Origin: Nodosilinea foveolarum
Lineage (GTDB): Bacteria; Cyanobacteriota; Cyanobacteriia; Phormidesmidales; Phormidesmidaceae
Direction: 5' to 3'
DNA: 46,473 nt
NCBI GenBank assembly: GCA_003242035.1
Contig: QBMC01000016.1
Location: 1 to 46,473 of the forward strand
A model generated the notes under the pieces. The model searched no databases. It saw only the letters and a list, made by a program, of their open reading frames with translations, and was not told the DNA's origin. The position numbers and the translations under genes were made by a program. Shown here piece after piece: positions 1 to 9,015 of the stretch (within the stretch, counting starts at the first letter, position 1; each line of letters begins with the position of its first letter).

Positions 1-1375
1 GGCTAATGCTCAAGCGGCTTGCAGCCTCTCTCTGAGATGTCAAACAGGCTCTATAGAGATAGCGCGTCGATAAGCTCTCTCGGTTTGGATTCGTATGAGG
101 GTGCGAAATGCAACAATCTTCCATTCCAGGTGTGATGTGATGCGAGACCGTTTTCTGAGCAGGATTTAGGATAGTTTGCCAAAGGAAGGTGGGTGCGATC
201 GCATCAAAATCCGGCGCATACCCACCCCAACTCGTCAAAAAGCCACCTTCCGTAGCAGGCCACCCAGAGCTATAAACCACCACGCAGCCGTCTTCTCGCT
301 CATACGCACAGGCTTGATGAATCGAAAACCACTGCGCCGTCTCCAACACTAAAGGCGACTCATCCGACTTCTCACCATCAGGCCGAGGAATCAGATGCAC
401 CTTAGTCGGCTTAGCTATTAGCTTTAGACAATCAGCCGGTGATTTTATCCCCAACAAAAAGGGCGTAACGTCGAAGCGCAGGGCATTCTCAAAAAATACA
501 TAGTAGTTTTGAGTTAACGCAAAATCGTGAGGATTCACCGCTGCACCCGGCATTTTGTACCCGCACTGACTCACCAGATTCCAACGGTTGTCGTACTCGC
601 ACAGCTCAATTAAAAGCGTATTTGGCTTACTCACACTCGCCTGCATTCCCCATGTCCAACTCACTAAGCGGTCGCGCAACCCATCCACATGAGGGTGAGC
701 CGTCATCGCCTGCTGACCTTGACTGCGCCGCTTTAGCCCATCAAAACGAGAAGTCGGCAAAGGAGACTCACTCAAATTTCCGTCTAAGTCCTCCATTCCC
801 AAAGTCTCCAAAGTCTGCGGATCTATCCGATAGGGAAACCCGGCCTCATAAAGCGCTAGCAATTTGCCACCCCAGGGAACAACATGCGTATTCGCCGGAT
901 TCTTGAGATAAAGCTCCAATAAACTCGCCAGTGGCCCGCCTGCTTTCGCATTGCCAAACGTCGTCCGAAACTGAAAGCCATCTGCCGCCGCTTCCTGCTC
1001 GTGCTCAGCCGTTCTAACAAACCGAGAGCTGAAGTAGGCTTTGCCAGTGGGCGCGTTGGCAGAGCCTTCCCGTGGGGAAATCGCAATCTTCGCCAAATAC
1101 CCATCTCCATCCAAATAATGCGCCACCCGCTGCTGTCCGCGCTCAAACCGTCCCGGCCCATTGCGAAATAAAGTCGATCCCTTAAGCCCGTCAGGAATCT
1201 CCCCTTCAATCTCAGTAATTTCGTAATCAAACTCTTGCAGTTGAGAGCGAAACGCCCCGGCCCAGGCGGTTTTTTGAGCCTGCTTAAAGGTTGCGCCTTC
1301 ATCGCATTTACCCCAGGCCACGCTGTCAGGAGATCTCGGCTGTCTTTGGGAAGAAGTATCAGAAGAAACAGTCAT
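1..1375 (-). CDS. Carotenoid cleavage oxygenase (RPE65/apocarotenoid-15,15'-oxygenase family), 3' end cut by window
   Basis: The minus-strand frame is open from an ATG at 1375 to the window edge with no stop, giving 458 residues of a family usually near 480-500. It should be a non-haem iron enzyme that cleaves carotenoids or apocarotenoids with O2. Family landmarks are NPANTHVVPWGGKLLALYE near residues 159-177, AHPHVDG (His227), NPHDF (His283) and FSIHQACAYE (His353). These three histidines match three of the four iron ligands of this family, and the fourth would lie beyond the edge. No signal peptide is seen, so it is probably cytosolic or peripheral to membranes. Substrate and cleavage position cannot be told from sequence. 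No clear Shine-Dalgarno precedes the start. Confidence 0.88.
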   Translation of the reverse strand, partial: MTVSSDTSSQRQPRSPDSVAWGKCDEGATFKQAQKTAWAGAFRSQLQEFDYEITEIEGEIPDGLKGSTLFRNGPGRFERGQQRVAHYLDGDGYLAKIAISPREGSANAPTGKAYFSSRFVRTAEHEQEAAADGFQFRTTFGNAKAGGPLASLLELYLKNPANTHVVPWGGKLLALYEAGFPYRIDPQTLETLGMEDLDGNLSESPLPTSRFDGLKRRSQGQQAMTAHPHVDGLRDRLVSWTWGMQASVSKPNTLLIELCEYDNRWNLVSQCGYKMPGAAVNPHDFALTQNYYVFFENALRFDVTPFLLGIKSPADCLKLIAKPTKVHLIPRPDGEKSDESPLVLETAQWFSIHQACAYEREDGCVVVYSSGWPATEGGFLTSWGGYAPDFDAIAPTFLWQTILNPAQKTVSHHITPGMEDCCISHPHTNPNRESLSTRYLYRACLTSQREAASRLSIS

Positions 1376-1447
1376 AGCAAAGAAAGATTAGAATTGACAG
1401 CTAATGATTTAGCATAGCGAAGAAACCCTCTTATCAGGTGGCAGGCC

Positions 1448-1819
1448 ATGTCAGACTCAAAATCTAGCAAACAGATAAAAGTTGTCTCGACAGGACTTAT
1501 ATCCGGTGCTGTCGTTCTTCAAATATGGCAGCTCATTTTCCCACTACCTCTGATCCTACAGTCCATCGCCTCCTTCACGCTAATAGTGCTCATGATTCAC
1601 GCAGTCGAAGGCATCATCGCGGCGTTCTTCATCGGCTTTTACAGAACACGCATGGGAGATACGCCGGTCTCTCAAACCAGCTCTCTGTTAATTGATCATC
1701 TTCCAGAAAGTACGCCGCTAGCGATTATCAAAGCCGGTTTGTACACATTTTTTGTTGGAACTATGGGGCTTTCAGAGATTGTCAAGGCGACTAAAAAGAA
1801 TTCAGAGCAAACCTTTTAG
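1448..1819 (+). CDS. Small integral membrane protein of unknown function
   Basis: This is a 123-residue protein that I do not recognise as a characterised family. It has three hydrophobic stretches, roughly residues 12-34, 35-62 and 90-112. The middle one holds a HAVEGIIAAFF segment whose His and Glu lie inside the membrane region and may matter functionally. Both termini are polar. A purine-rich AGGTGGCAGG precedes the ATG at suitable spacing. The gene diverges from the carotenoid oxygenase at 1375, so the roughly 70 bp between them should contain both promoters. The downstream neighbour is convergent. It could be a small transporter-like or assembly protein; no function is assigned. Confidence 0.6.
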   Translation: MSDSKSSKQIKVVSTGLISGAVVLQIWQLIFPLPLILQSIASFTLIVLMIHAVEGIIAAFFIGFYRTRMGDTPVSQTSSLLIDHLPESTPLAIIKAGLYTFFVGTMGLSEIVKATKKNSEQTF

Positions 1820-1953
1820 TCGTCTGGCACAGCCGATGAGAGAAAGATTAGTCTTTTTCCGAGCCTTGGTCAGCGCGAATTATCTCTTGCAATACCGCTG
1901 CAATTCTTTTATTTGCCCCATCGGTAAAGTGTCCATGGCGATTTGCTCAGGCG

Positions 1954-3402
1954 TCAGGCATTACCCAGCACCATCCCCGCCCGAGCCGGAATCTCTAACA
2001 TGGCCGTGCGATCGCCCAACCAATCCACGCTGCCCTCACCATACAAAACGGTGCCGCTCTCCATCGCCATATCAGCCAGCCGCACCTGAATCGCCTGCTC
2101 GCCTGCATTCACCGCCACAATCACCATCTCCGTATCCAGCGTTCTAGCAAACACATAGCAATTTCCTTCAGCCGCCAACGTTTGATACTTACCCGTCCGC
2201 AAAGCAGGCTGAGCATGTCGCAGCGCGATCAAAGCCTTATGCATCTCCAGCAAATCTCGATTCCAGTCCGGCTCATCCGGAAACGTCCGCCGACAGTCCG
2301 GGTCTAGCTTTCCAGGTAATCCCACCTCATCGCCATAGTAAAGACTTGGCGCACCTGGAAACGTCATCAGCAACAGCGTCGCCAGCGCCATACTAGTCAT
2401 ATCCTCGCCCACCACGCTCAGCACCCGCGCAATATCATGGCTAGAAAGCAAATTGAGCTGAGTCTGCTGGATTTCCCACGGATAGAGCTTTAGCAGCGCG
2501 TCAATTTTTTCAGCATAGCCCTTTGCATCCAAAGCCGGATAAGGATGATAGCCCACGCTCTCGACTAGCGGCATCACCACATGTTCTTTTGCGGTAAAGG
2601 CGATCGCTGGCCCCGTAAACAAATAATTCATCACCCCATCAAACTGCTTACCATCTAGCCACTGACTAGCATCGTCCCAAACTTCGCCCACAATATAAGC
2701 TTCTGGATTGACGGCTTTAACGCGATCGCGAAACTCCTCCCAAAAACCATCCACCGTAATCTCAAACGGCACATCCAGCCGCCAGCCATCCACGCCCTGC
2801 TCAATCCAATACTCGCCTACCCGCATAATCAGCTCTCTCGCCTGCGGGTTGTTGTGGTTAAACTCCGGCAGCGCCCGATTGTTCCACCATCCCTTGTAGT
2901 TTGCAGGCTTGTCCCCATCGTAGGCAGACAGCGGCCAGCCTTCGATTTGGAACCAGTCTAGCCAGGGAGAGTTTGGCCCATTCTCTAAAATATCGTTGAA
3001 ATAGTGAAAGCCACGGCTCGCATGATTAAACACGCCATCTAGAACAACTTTTATATTGCGATCGTGCGCTGCCTCTAAAAGATCGAAGAAAGCCGCATCG
3101 CCCCCCAGCAGCGGATCGACCTCATAATAATCGTGAGTGTGATAGCGGTGGTTACTCGCCGAGCGGAAAATCGGCGTAAAGTAAACGGCATTCACGCCCA
3201 GCGACTGAATGTAATCTAGCCGCTCCATCACTCCCCACAAATCACCGCCCTTGTAGCCTTCCAGCGTTGGCGGACTGTCCCAAGGCTCTAGCGGCACCTG
3301 CATTTCGGGCGGCAGGTCTAGGCGAGTCGTCCGCGCAAAGCGATCTGGAAAAATCTGGTAGAAAACAGCGTGCTTCACCCAGTCAGGCGTCTGAATAGTC
3401 AT
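1954..3402 (-). CDS. GH13 alpha-amylase family glycoside hydrolase (cyclomaltodextrinase/neopullulanase-like)
   Basis: A 482-residue GH13 enzyme expected to hydrolyse alpha-1,4 (perhaps alpha-1,6) glucan linkages in cytosolic maltodextrins or glycogen fragments. The conserved regions are in order: LDGVFNH (residues 121-127), GWRLDVP with nucleophile Asp210, GEVWD with acid/base Glu240, and SSHD with Asp323. It starts directly at the catalytic barrel (VKHAVFYQIFPDRF) and ends in a short beta domain, so it lacks the N-terminal domain of classical neopullulanases. No signal peptide is visible. It faces away from the alpha/beta hydrolase gene across an AT-rich 140 bp gap. The fine substrate specificity is inferred from family resemblance only. 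Confidence 0.9.
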   Translation of the reverse strand: MTIQTPDWVKHAVFYQIFPDRFARTTRLDLPPEMQVPLEPWDSPPTLEGYKGGDLWGVMERLDYIQSLGVNAVYFTPIFRSASNHRYHTHDYYEVDPLLGGDAAFFDLLEAAHDRNIKVVLDGVFNHASRGFHYFNDILENGPNSPWLDWFQIEGWPLSAYDGDKPANYKGWWNNRALPEFNHNNPQARELIMRVGEYWIEQGVDGWRLDVPFEITVDGFWEEFRDRVKAVNPEAYIVGEVWDDASQWLDGKQFDGVMNYLFTGPAIAFTAKEHVVMPLVESVGYHPYPALDAKGYAEKIDALLKLYPWEIQQTQLNLLSSHDIARVLSVVGEDMTSMALATLLLMTFPGAPSLYYGDEVGLPGKLDPDCRRTFPDEPDWNRDLLEMHKALIALRHAQPALRTGKYQTLAAEGNCYVFARTLDTEMVIVAVNAGEQAIQVRLADMAMESGTVLYGEGSVDWLGDRTAMLEIPARAGMVLGNA

Positions 3403-3541
3403 AAGAACAGTCGGTGAGAGAGCATTGCAGAAAAAATAAAAATAGAGATTCTATCTGTCTAAAATAAATTTGTTGAAGATTGACTTACTGAAAACTCAGT
3501 TAATTAAAAATTGGTCTATTGCTTTTGAGTAGTTGATAAAT

Positions 3542-4375
3542 CTATGTTTGAACAAAGCTATGAGAAACTAACCAATCGCGAATATCTGAATTGACCTGAT
3601 CTGGAATCTCCCACGGAAACAGGTGAGCCGTATCGGGATAGCAGTGAGCCTCACAATGGGGCAAAGCCCGAGCGGTTTCTAGACTAGACTCTGCGGTGAT
3701 ATGGCGATCGCACTCCCCACACAGCATCAAACTCGGAATCTTCAGCGCTCTCACATCCGGCACCCGGTTATAGCCCGCCCGAACCGCCGTAAATAAAGCC
3801 GACTCCGCGTAACTGCTCGTGCGCAAATACGCCGGTGCGCCCCGCCGCGCCAAATACCGATAGGCCGCTGGCGTATGCTGACGAATCAGATGGCGAAAAA
3901 GGGACTGTTTCCCGAGAGCGATCGCTGGCCCAAACGCAGGCAACACCCAGTTCATCGCCCCTGCCACCCCCGTCAGCACATTATCCTTTAGCGTAATCGG
4001 CGGATGAGACCCCACAGGCCGAGCCGCCGTTCCCACCAGCATCAAACCGCGCACAACTTCAGGCCGTCTTAAGGCCATTTCCATCGCCAAAATCCCACCC
4101 AAAGACCAGCCCAGCACCAGACAATTTTCAATCTGATACTGAGCCAGCAGCTCATCCAAATCATCCAAATGGCTCGTCATCGAAAACGGATAAGACGTTC
4201 GGCTACGTCCATAGCCCCGCAAGTCCGGCGCATAGGTTCTAAACCCCATCGCCGCCAGCGGCCCCGTAAACACATCCATCGCCTCACCGCTCCCCGGATG
4301 TCCGTGTAAACACAGCACCGCCAAAGAATTAGACAATCCCTCAGACGGCCCATCAACCTGAGTAAACAGCCGCAT
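3542..4375 (-). CDS. Alpha/beta hydrolase
   Basis: A 277-residue alpha/beta-hydrolase-fold protein. The oxyanion motif HGHPGSG lies near residues 25-30 and the nucleophile elbow is GWSLG with Ser91. Asp223 (in GECDRH) and His251 (in DTAHLFPWE) complete a probable triad. The fold suits an esterase, lipase or C-C hydrolase and the substrate is unknown. Its start codon overlaps the msrB stop by one base (TAATG), so the two genes are almost certainly cotranscribed and translationally coupled. No signal peptide or membrane segment is apparent. Confidence 0.85.
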   Translation of the reverse strand: MRLFTQVDGPSEGLSNSLAVLCLHGHPGSGEAMDVFTGPLAAMGFRTYAPDLRGYGRSRTSYPFSMTSHLDDLDELLAQYQIENCLVLGWSLGGILAMEMALRRPEVVRGLMLVGTAARPVGSHPPITLKDNVLTGVAGAMNWVLPAFGPAIALGKQSLFRHLIRQHTPAAYRYLARRGAPAYLRTSSYAESALFTAVRAGYNRVPDVRALKIPSLMLCGECDRHITAESSLETARALPHCEAHCYPDTAHLFPWEIPDQVNSDIRDWLVSHSFVQT

Positions 4376-4824
4376 TAGCTAGTCGCTTCAGCCTTCTTAC
4401 TGTTGTCAATCGTGCCATCGCCATTCACATCCGCAGGCTCAAAAGCCAGCGCCGCTCCGTTCATGCAATAGCGCTTACCCGTTGGCTTTGGCCCATCGTT
4501 AAACACATGGCCTAAATGCGCACCGCACACCGCACACACCGTCTCCGTACGAACCATAAAGTGGCTAAAGTCCCGCTTGTCCTTCACATTCTCAGATTTA
4601 CTAGGCGCATAAAAGCTCGGCCAGCCCGTCCCCGACTCAAACTTAGTCTCAGACGTAAATAGCTCAGAGCCACAGCATACGCAGTTGTATACGCCCTCAG
4701 TTTTATTCTTATTCAGCTCGCTTGTAAAAGCCCGCTCAGTACCCGCCTTGCGAGTCACCTGAAACGCCTCATCGCTTAGCTGCTCTTTCCATTGCGCTTC
4801 CGTCTTCTCAACCTTATTAACCAT
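4375..4824 (-). CDS. msrB: Peptide-methionine (R)-S-oxide reductase
   Basis: A 149-residue MsrB that reduces the R-form of methionine sulfoxide in proteins, a repair reaction for photooxidative damage. Two CxxC zinc-binding pairs are present (Cys48/Cys51 and Cys97/Cys100), as are GTGWPSF and the catalytic Cys120 in RYCMNGAAL. Length and motif order are normal for single-domain MsrB. The tail is odd: after the catalytic core it carries ADVNGDGTID (131-140), which matches a calcium-binding DxNxDG loop. The gene leads a two-gene unit with the alpha/beta hydrolase. The 232 bp upstream, up to the kinase stop, holds no credible gene. Confidence 0.95.
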   Translation of the reverse strand: MVNKVEKTEAQWKEQLSDEAFQVTRKAGTERAFTSELNKNKTEGVYNCVCCGSELFTSETKFESGTGWPSFYAPSKSENVKDKRDFSHFMVRTETVCAVCGAHLGHVFNDGPKPTGKRYCMNGAALAFEPADVNGDGTIDNSKKAEATS

Positions 4825-5056
4825 CTAAAAATTAGCTCCTTGTCACTATCTCCAAAGATCGTAGCGTATTCACGCCGAACCTACTATCTGTCTAAGGCTT
4901 TACTCGAGTTCATTCACCCGGTGACTTTGTACAACACCACAGAAAGCACCCTCATCAACGACAACATCAACTGGTTGTTCTACGTTGTGGCCTACCTATC
5001 CGTCAGGATATGGCCGCGCCAACCCGCACAGATTAAGGTTAAGGCTGCTGAACCCA

Positions 5057-7258
5057 CTACATCTGCTTTGCTTCCCAGTACCGCCGCTGATAGCTCTTAC
5101 TGATGCGAGCGCCTGCCGCTGAGAGAAAAAAGGCGATCGCCGGAGCCACCACCGGCACCCATCCCCCCAACGCAAAACAAACTAAACTCACTGCCGCCAC
5201 CGTCATCAGACCGCCCACCCCAAACGCAATCAAAATCAACCCCCGCTGCGTCAGAACCATCAGCCCACTGCCCGCCCCCGTTAGCACCACAATCCAGCCC
5301 ATTTCCGCCCAGTCGGGCCAATCCCAGGGCAAAGTCTCACCGTCCAACACAGCCGATAGAATTTGACTCACGACCTGCGCATGTAGCACAACTCCCGGCG
5401 TCTGCGTAGTATCGCCCCGATTAAACGGGGTCGAAAATAAGTCTCGACTACTCCGATTAACTGAGCCAATTAAAACAATCTTGTCCCTAATCAGTGCCGG
5501 ATCGAAGTTGTTGTTTAGCACCTGTGAAAAGCTAACTCGCGCCGTCAGGTGTTTTAGCGAGCGGTAGCGCATAAATATTTGATACCCGCCGTCATCCAAG
5601 TTTTGATAGGCCCCAAAAGAACCAGACAGCGGCTCGAAGCGGGTGTTTCCCAAGGTCAAAATCACATCGTCCGCAGACTCAATGCCTTCGTACTGCTCCA
5701 AATAGCCCATGGACAGCTTGGTGCCCAAAGAATAAACCGCCGCCTCGATCGGATCGCTAGTCGGCTCATTCTGGGTCTTTTCAGCTAAACGCCTCGGGCT
5801 AATGTCTTGCAAAATCGCCGTATCTACAGACTGCGCTAGCAGAGCGCGGCGCACCCGCATATCCGAGTCTGTCACGATATTGCTAAAGCTAATCTGACTA
5901 AAGTCAACGTTAGGTGGGGGCGGAATCAGATTATCTTCACCTGGATCGCTTAGCTTAGTCACCGTTACTACGTTGGGCGATCGCAAACTTTTTGCAAGCT
6001 GGTCGGTGCCGGGTCCCTGAGGCAAATCGCGGAGCAAATCTAACCCAATACTCGCGGGTCGATGCTGCTGAATTTTCTCGATCACCTGCGCAACTGACGC
6101 ATCAGAAGGCGTTGCCTGACCGAGCGATCGCACATCTTTTTCCGTAATCTCCACCACCAGCAAACGCGGATCGACCGCCGCCTTAGCGCGCGATCCCACC
6201 CAGGCGTCATACACCACCAGTTCTGCTGGCACAAACAACCCTACCTGCCGAAATCCCAGCACCAGCACACTCGTCAGCAGCGTAGAAAGGGCCACTGTTA
6301 TCCTCTTGGCTCGTCGTCCCATTCGCCAACGCATGATAGAAGATCGACCCTCAGCCGTCAACCGTCCTTGCGGTGTCAACGTTTCCAAATAGGTATGTGC
6401 CGCTGCCGCTTCTGCTGGCAGATCCTCCAGTCGAGCCAAATCTTTCTGCACAGCTTGTACGCTGTCGTAGCGCTGATAGATATAGTGGCGCGTCATCTTA
6501 TTGAGCAAAACGACCAGCCCCGGACTGGCCTCTGCGCAGTCCTCCCAGCAAGCCTCCAGTCGATTTGGATCTTCTGGCAAATCCACCGGGGACTTACCCG
6601 TTAGCGCCTGAATCACGGTCATGCCGAGCGCAAAAATATCGCTGCTGTAGCGCGGCTTTCCCGACAGTTGCTCGCTTGGCGTATAGCCTTGCGTCCCAAT
6701 CCCAATCGTCAGCGCCGTCTGCTCGCCGGTAATAATTCGCGTTCGAATTTCCTTCACCGCGCCAAAATCAATCAGCACAATTTCGCCCGTCTCTCGACGG
6801 CGAATTAGGTTGTCTGGCTTCAGGTCTCGGTGGATGACGTGGTTCTCGTGAATGAAATGGAGGACAGGCAAAACGCTTTCTAGCAGCGCGATCGCCCCCC
6901 CCTCATCAAACTGTCCAACCTGCGCAATCTCATCTTCTAAAGAAAGGCCATCAATAAACTCTTGAACTAGATAAAACTCACTATCTTCCTCAAAAGAATC
7001 TAGCAATCGCGGAATCTGCGAATGCGACCCCAACCGTCTTAGCGTCTTCACTTCCGTCTCAAACAGCCGCCGCGCCACCGACAAAAAGCTCTGATCCTGG
7101 CTAGCTGGCTTTAGCTGCTTCACCACACAGTAGACTATCGAGTCAGACGCATTCCCGGAAACCCCAAACGTATCTACCGCCAAATACGTCTGACCAAATC
7201 CACCGGCTCCCAATATTTGCGTTAACTCGTAGCGCCCCGCGAGCTTTTGTCCCAGCAT
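5057..7258 (-). CDS. Serine/threonine protein kinase with C-terminal CHASE2 sensor domain
   Basis: A 733-residue membrane-anchored Hanks-type kinase. The N-terminal kinase domain begins GRYELTQILGAGGFGQTY and has a VVKQLK lysine near 47, HRDLKPDN with catalytic Asp145, and DFG with Asp164. A transmembrane helix near 320-340 leads to an extracytoplasmic CHASE2 domain (VYDAWVGSRAKA through a VLIGSVNRSSRDLF-like segment). Three more helices lie at the C terminus. The likely role is sensing an envelope signal and phosphorylating cytosolic proteins. The frame could start at a GTG 24 bases upstream (7282), but I prefer the ATG at 7258 because the product then opens with MLGQKLAGRYEL, typical of cyanobacterial kinases. 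The next gene upstream, about 110 bp away, encodes the SIMPL protein. Confidence 0.92.
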   Translation of the reverse strand: MLGQKLAGRYELTQILGAGGFGQTYLAVDTFGVSGNASDSIVYCVVKQLKPASQDQSFLSVARRLFETEVKTLRRLGSHSQIPRLLDSFEEDSEFYLVQEFIDGLSLEDEIAQVGQFDEGGAIALLESVLPVLHFIHENHVIHRDLKPDNLIRRRETGEIVLIDFGAVKEIRTRIITGEQTALTIGIGTQGYTPSEQLSGKPRYSSDIFALGMTVIQALTGKSPVDLPEDPNRLEACWEDCAEASPGLVVLLNKMTRHYIYQRYDSVQAVQKDLARLEDLPAEAAAAHTYLETLTPQGRLTAEGRSSIMRWRMGRRAKRITVALSTLLTSVLVLGFRQVGLFVPAELVVYDAWVGSRAKAAVDPRLLVVEITEKDVRSLGQATPSDASVAQVIEKIQQHRPASIGLDLLRDLPQGPGTDQLAKSLRSPNVVTVTKLSDPGEDNLIPPPPNVDFSQISFSNIVTDSDMRVRRALLAQSVDTAILQDISPRRLAEKTQNEPTSDPIEAAVYSLGTKLSMGYLEQYEGIESADDVILTLGNTRFEPLSGSFGAYQNLDDGGYQIFMRYRSLKHLTARVSFSQVLNNNFDPALIRDKIVLIGSVNRSSRDLFSTPFNRGDTTQTPGVVLHAQVVSQILSAVLDGETLPWDWPDWAEMGWIVVLTGAGSGLMVLTQRGLILIAFGVGGLMTVAAVSLVCFALGGWVPVVAPAIAFFLSAAGARISKSYQRRYWEAKQM

Positions 7259-7367
7259 ATTTTCCCGTGTCACCCTGGCCACATATTACCCAAATGCAGC
7301 CAGCGCTAGGGACAGACGGTGATAATTCAGCCCGTCTCCAGTCGTCGCCCTAGATTGCAGGCGATCG

Positions 7368-8114
7368 CTAATACCGAATGTGCAGCGTCACCTGAGCATT
7401 AATTGACTGCTCCTGCCCCACAATCGGCGTTGATACATCCATCAGCTTCGCGCTGGATAGGGCAGATCGCTCAACGGGTTGCGGCGGCGGCGCACTTACC
7501 GAGCCAATCGTCACATTCGCAATAGATTTACGAGACAGCCCCAAAGCCGACAGCACCGTACTACCCTGCTCTTCAGCATCGGCCACCGCTGCGGTTAAAG
7601 CCCGCTGACGCGCTGCCGATATCGCCGCATCATCTGCGGTGAAACTAATGCCGTCAATCACAGTTGCGCCCGCTTTCACAGCGCCATCAATTACTTCCCC
7701 CGCCACCTCGTTCGCAGATCTAAAGCTCACCGTATTAGACGCCTCATAGCCTCTTAGCACCTGCTTATCGTCTACATAATCGTAGCGAGGGTTCAGAGAA
7801 ATACCGGTCGTTTGCAGCTTCTCTACATTCTGCGATCGCAGCCATTTCACCACCGCACTCGACCGATTAGCCGCCTCCTGCTGCGCCGCTTCTGCCGTAT
7901 CAGCTTCCACTCGCACCCCCAGTCTCACCTCAGCTAGCGTCGTCGGAATCATCTCAATCCCTTCGCCGGTCACGCTCAAAGTGTTCTCTGGCTGCATATA
8001 AGCAGACTGAGATTGAGCCGCTGCTGCCGGTAATAAATAGACCGCCGCAACTGGCGCGATCGCCAACGCCGCCAACGCAAAACCACTGCCAAACCAACCT
8101 AATCGCATAGTCAT
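7368..8114 (-). CDS. SIMPL (DUF541) domain periplasmic protein
   Basis: A 248-residue exported protein. The N terminus is a signal peptide (RLGWFGSGFALAALAIAPVA, then a likely cut after AAAAQ). It is followed by a SIMPL/DUF541 domain with ENTLSVTGEGIEMIPTTLAE and the conserved VKWLRSQNVEKLQTTGISLNPRYDY region. Family members are periplasmic or outer-membrane proteins of poorly defined function, some linked to oxidative stress. The frame stays open 30 bases upstream to a TTG, but the ATG at 8114 follows AGAAGAGG and gives a clean signal peptide. A second ATG six bases later is equally possible. Confidence 0.85.
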   Translation of the reverse strand: MTMRLGWFGSGFALAALAIAPVAAVYLLPAAAAQSQSAYMQPENTLSVTGEGIEMIPTTLAEVRLGVRVEADTAEAAQQEAANRSSAVVKWLRSQNVEKLQTTGISLNPRYDYVDDKQVLRGYEASNTVSFRSANEVAGEVIDGAVKAGATVIDGISFTADDAAISAARQRALTAAVADAEEQGSTVLSALGLSRKSIANVTIGSVSAPPPQPVERSALSSAKLMDVSTPIVGQEQSINAQVTLHIRY

Positions 8115-8265
8115 CCTCACGCCTCTTCTGTAAAACAGTTGCAATACCGCCCAACCAATATCGAGACGGCTTTTTATAGACTACGCAAGGATGAAAGAGA
8201 AAAAGGTCTAGTTTCAGTTTTAGTAACGAAATGCCACCTTTAAAATTACAGCTCAACGATCCCTA

Positions 8266-8919
8266 CTACCGGTGCTTAGCACGTTGAACGCGTCGGGCGA
8301 TCGCCAGTCCCACAAAGTAGCCCACAAAACTAGCCACCAGCCCCACCACCAAAGAACCCACCATCAGCGAACCCACGACGGAAAGTCCCATCGACGTTAG
8401 CGCGTCCCAACTCCAGCTTGACGAAGAAATCGGCAGATCCGTCGTCACCGGCTGTCGCAGCAGCCAGCGCCCCACGTGAAAATTTAGAAGAAATAAAGGG
8501 CCATAGGTGAGCGGATTGCTAATCCAGGTGCTAGCTGCTGCGATCGCCTTATTGCCTCGAACCATCACCGCGATCGCCACGCCAATAATAATTTGTAGCC
8601 CCATTAAAGGAAAAGAACCCGCAAATATGCCCGCCGCCACTCCTCTAGCGATCGCCTCTGGGCTGCTGCTCATGCGCAAAAAGCGAACGTAAAAATATCG
8701 GGAAAGTCGCTGCCAGTAAAGCGCGTCTAGCCTTTTGAGCAGACCGTTGTTAGGTAGCGATCGCCGCCGAGCCAGCGTCTTTTTCACCCGGCTAGAAATC
8801 GTTTGCCTAGATTCATCTTGGTTAGACAGCGTTCGACTAGAAGACGTTTGAACAGGGGAAGCATCGTCTTTATCGGTAGAATCAGTCGCGCGCGCGCTAC
8901 GATCCAAAGCAGCCCCCAT
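8266..8919 (-). CDS. DUF2062 domain membrane protein
   Basis: A 217-residue protein with a polar, Ser/Thr-rich N-terminal tail of about 55 residues followed by a DUF2062 core. The core signature is SSPEAIARGVAAGIFAGSFP, then a helix, NKAIAAASTWISNPLTYGPL and a final helix near 185-210. Three or four membrane helices are expected. The family's function is not established. The gene is divergent from mnmE across about 95 bp. Confidence 0.85.
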   Translation of the reverse strand: MGAALDRSARATDSTDKDDASPVQTSSSRTLSNQDESRQTISSRVKKTLARRRSLPNNGLLKRLDALYWQRLSRYFYVRFLRMSSSPEAIARGVAAGIFAGSFPLMGLQIIIGVAIAVMVRGNKAIAAASTWISNPLTYGPLFLLNFHVGRWLLRQPVTTDLPISSSSWSWDALTSMGLSVVGSLMVGSLVVGLVASFVGYFVGLAIARRVQRAKHR

Positions 8920-9015
8920 AAACGTCTACACCCCTATCCTATAGCAATATTCAACAACCCCGGTCATCGCCTAAAGCCGCTTAGCTGAAAACTCACTCGC
9001 CCCCTCAAACCTACC

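Noticed and set aside
622-906. Plus-strand 94-codon open frame
   Set aside because: It lies wholly opposite the carotenoid oxygenase coding sequence, whose family motifs are clear; the product is low in recognisable structure.
856-1302. Minus-strand 148-codon frame starting MKAQPLSRL
   Set aside because: It is an out-of-frame shadow of the carotenoid oxygenase, rich in Arg and without a domain.
4792-5103. 103-codon plus-strand frame spanning the msrB-kinase spacer
   Set aside because: It overlaps the msrB start and kinase end, has no ribosome site and no recognisable family; the spacer probably only holds the msrB promoter.
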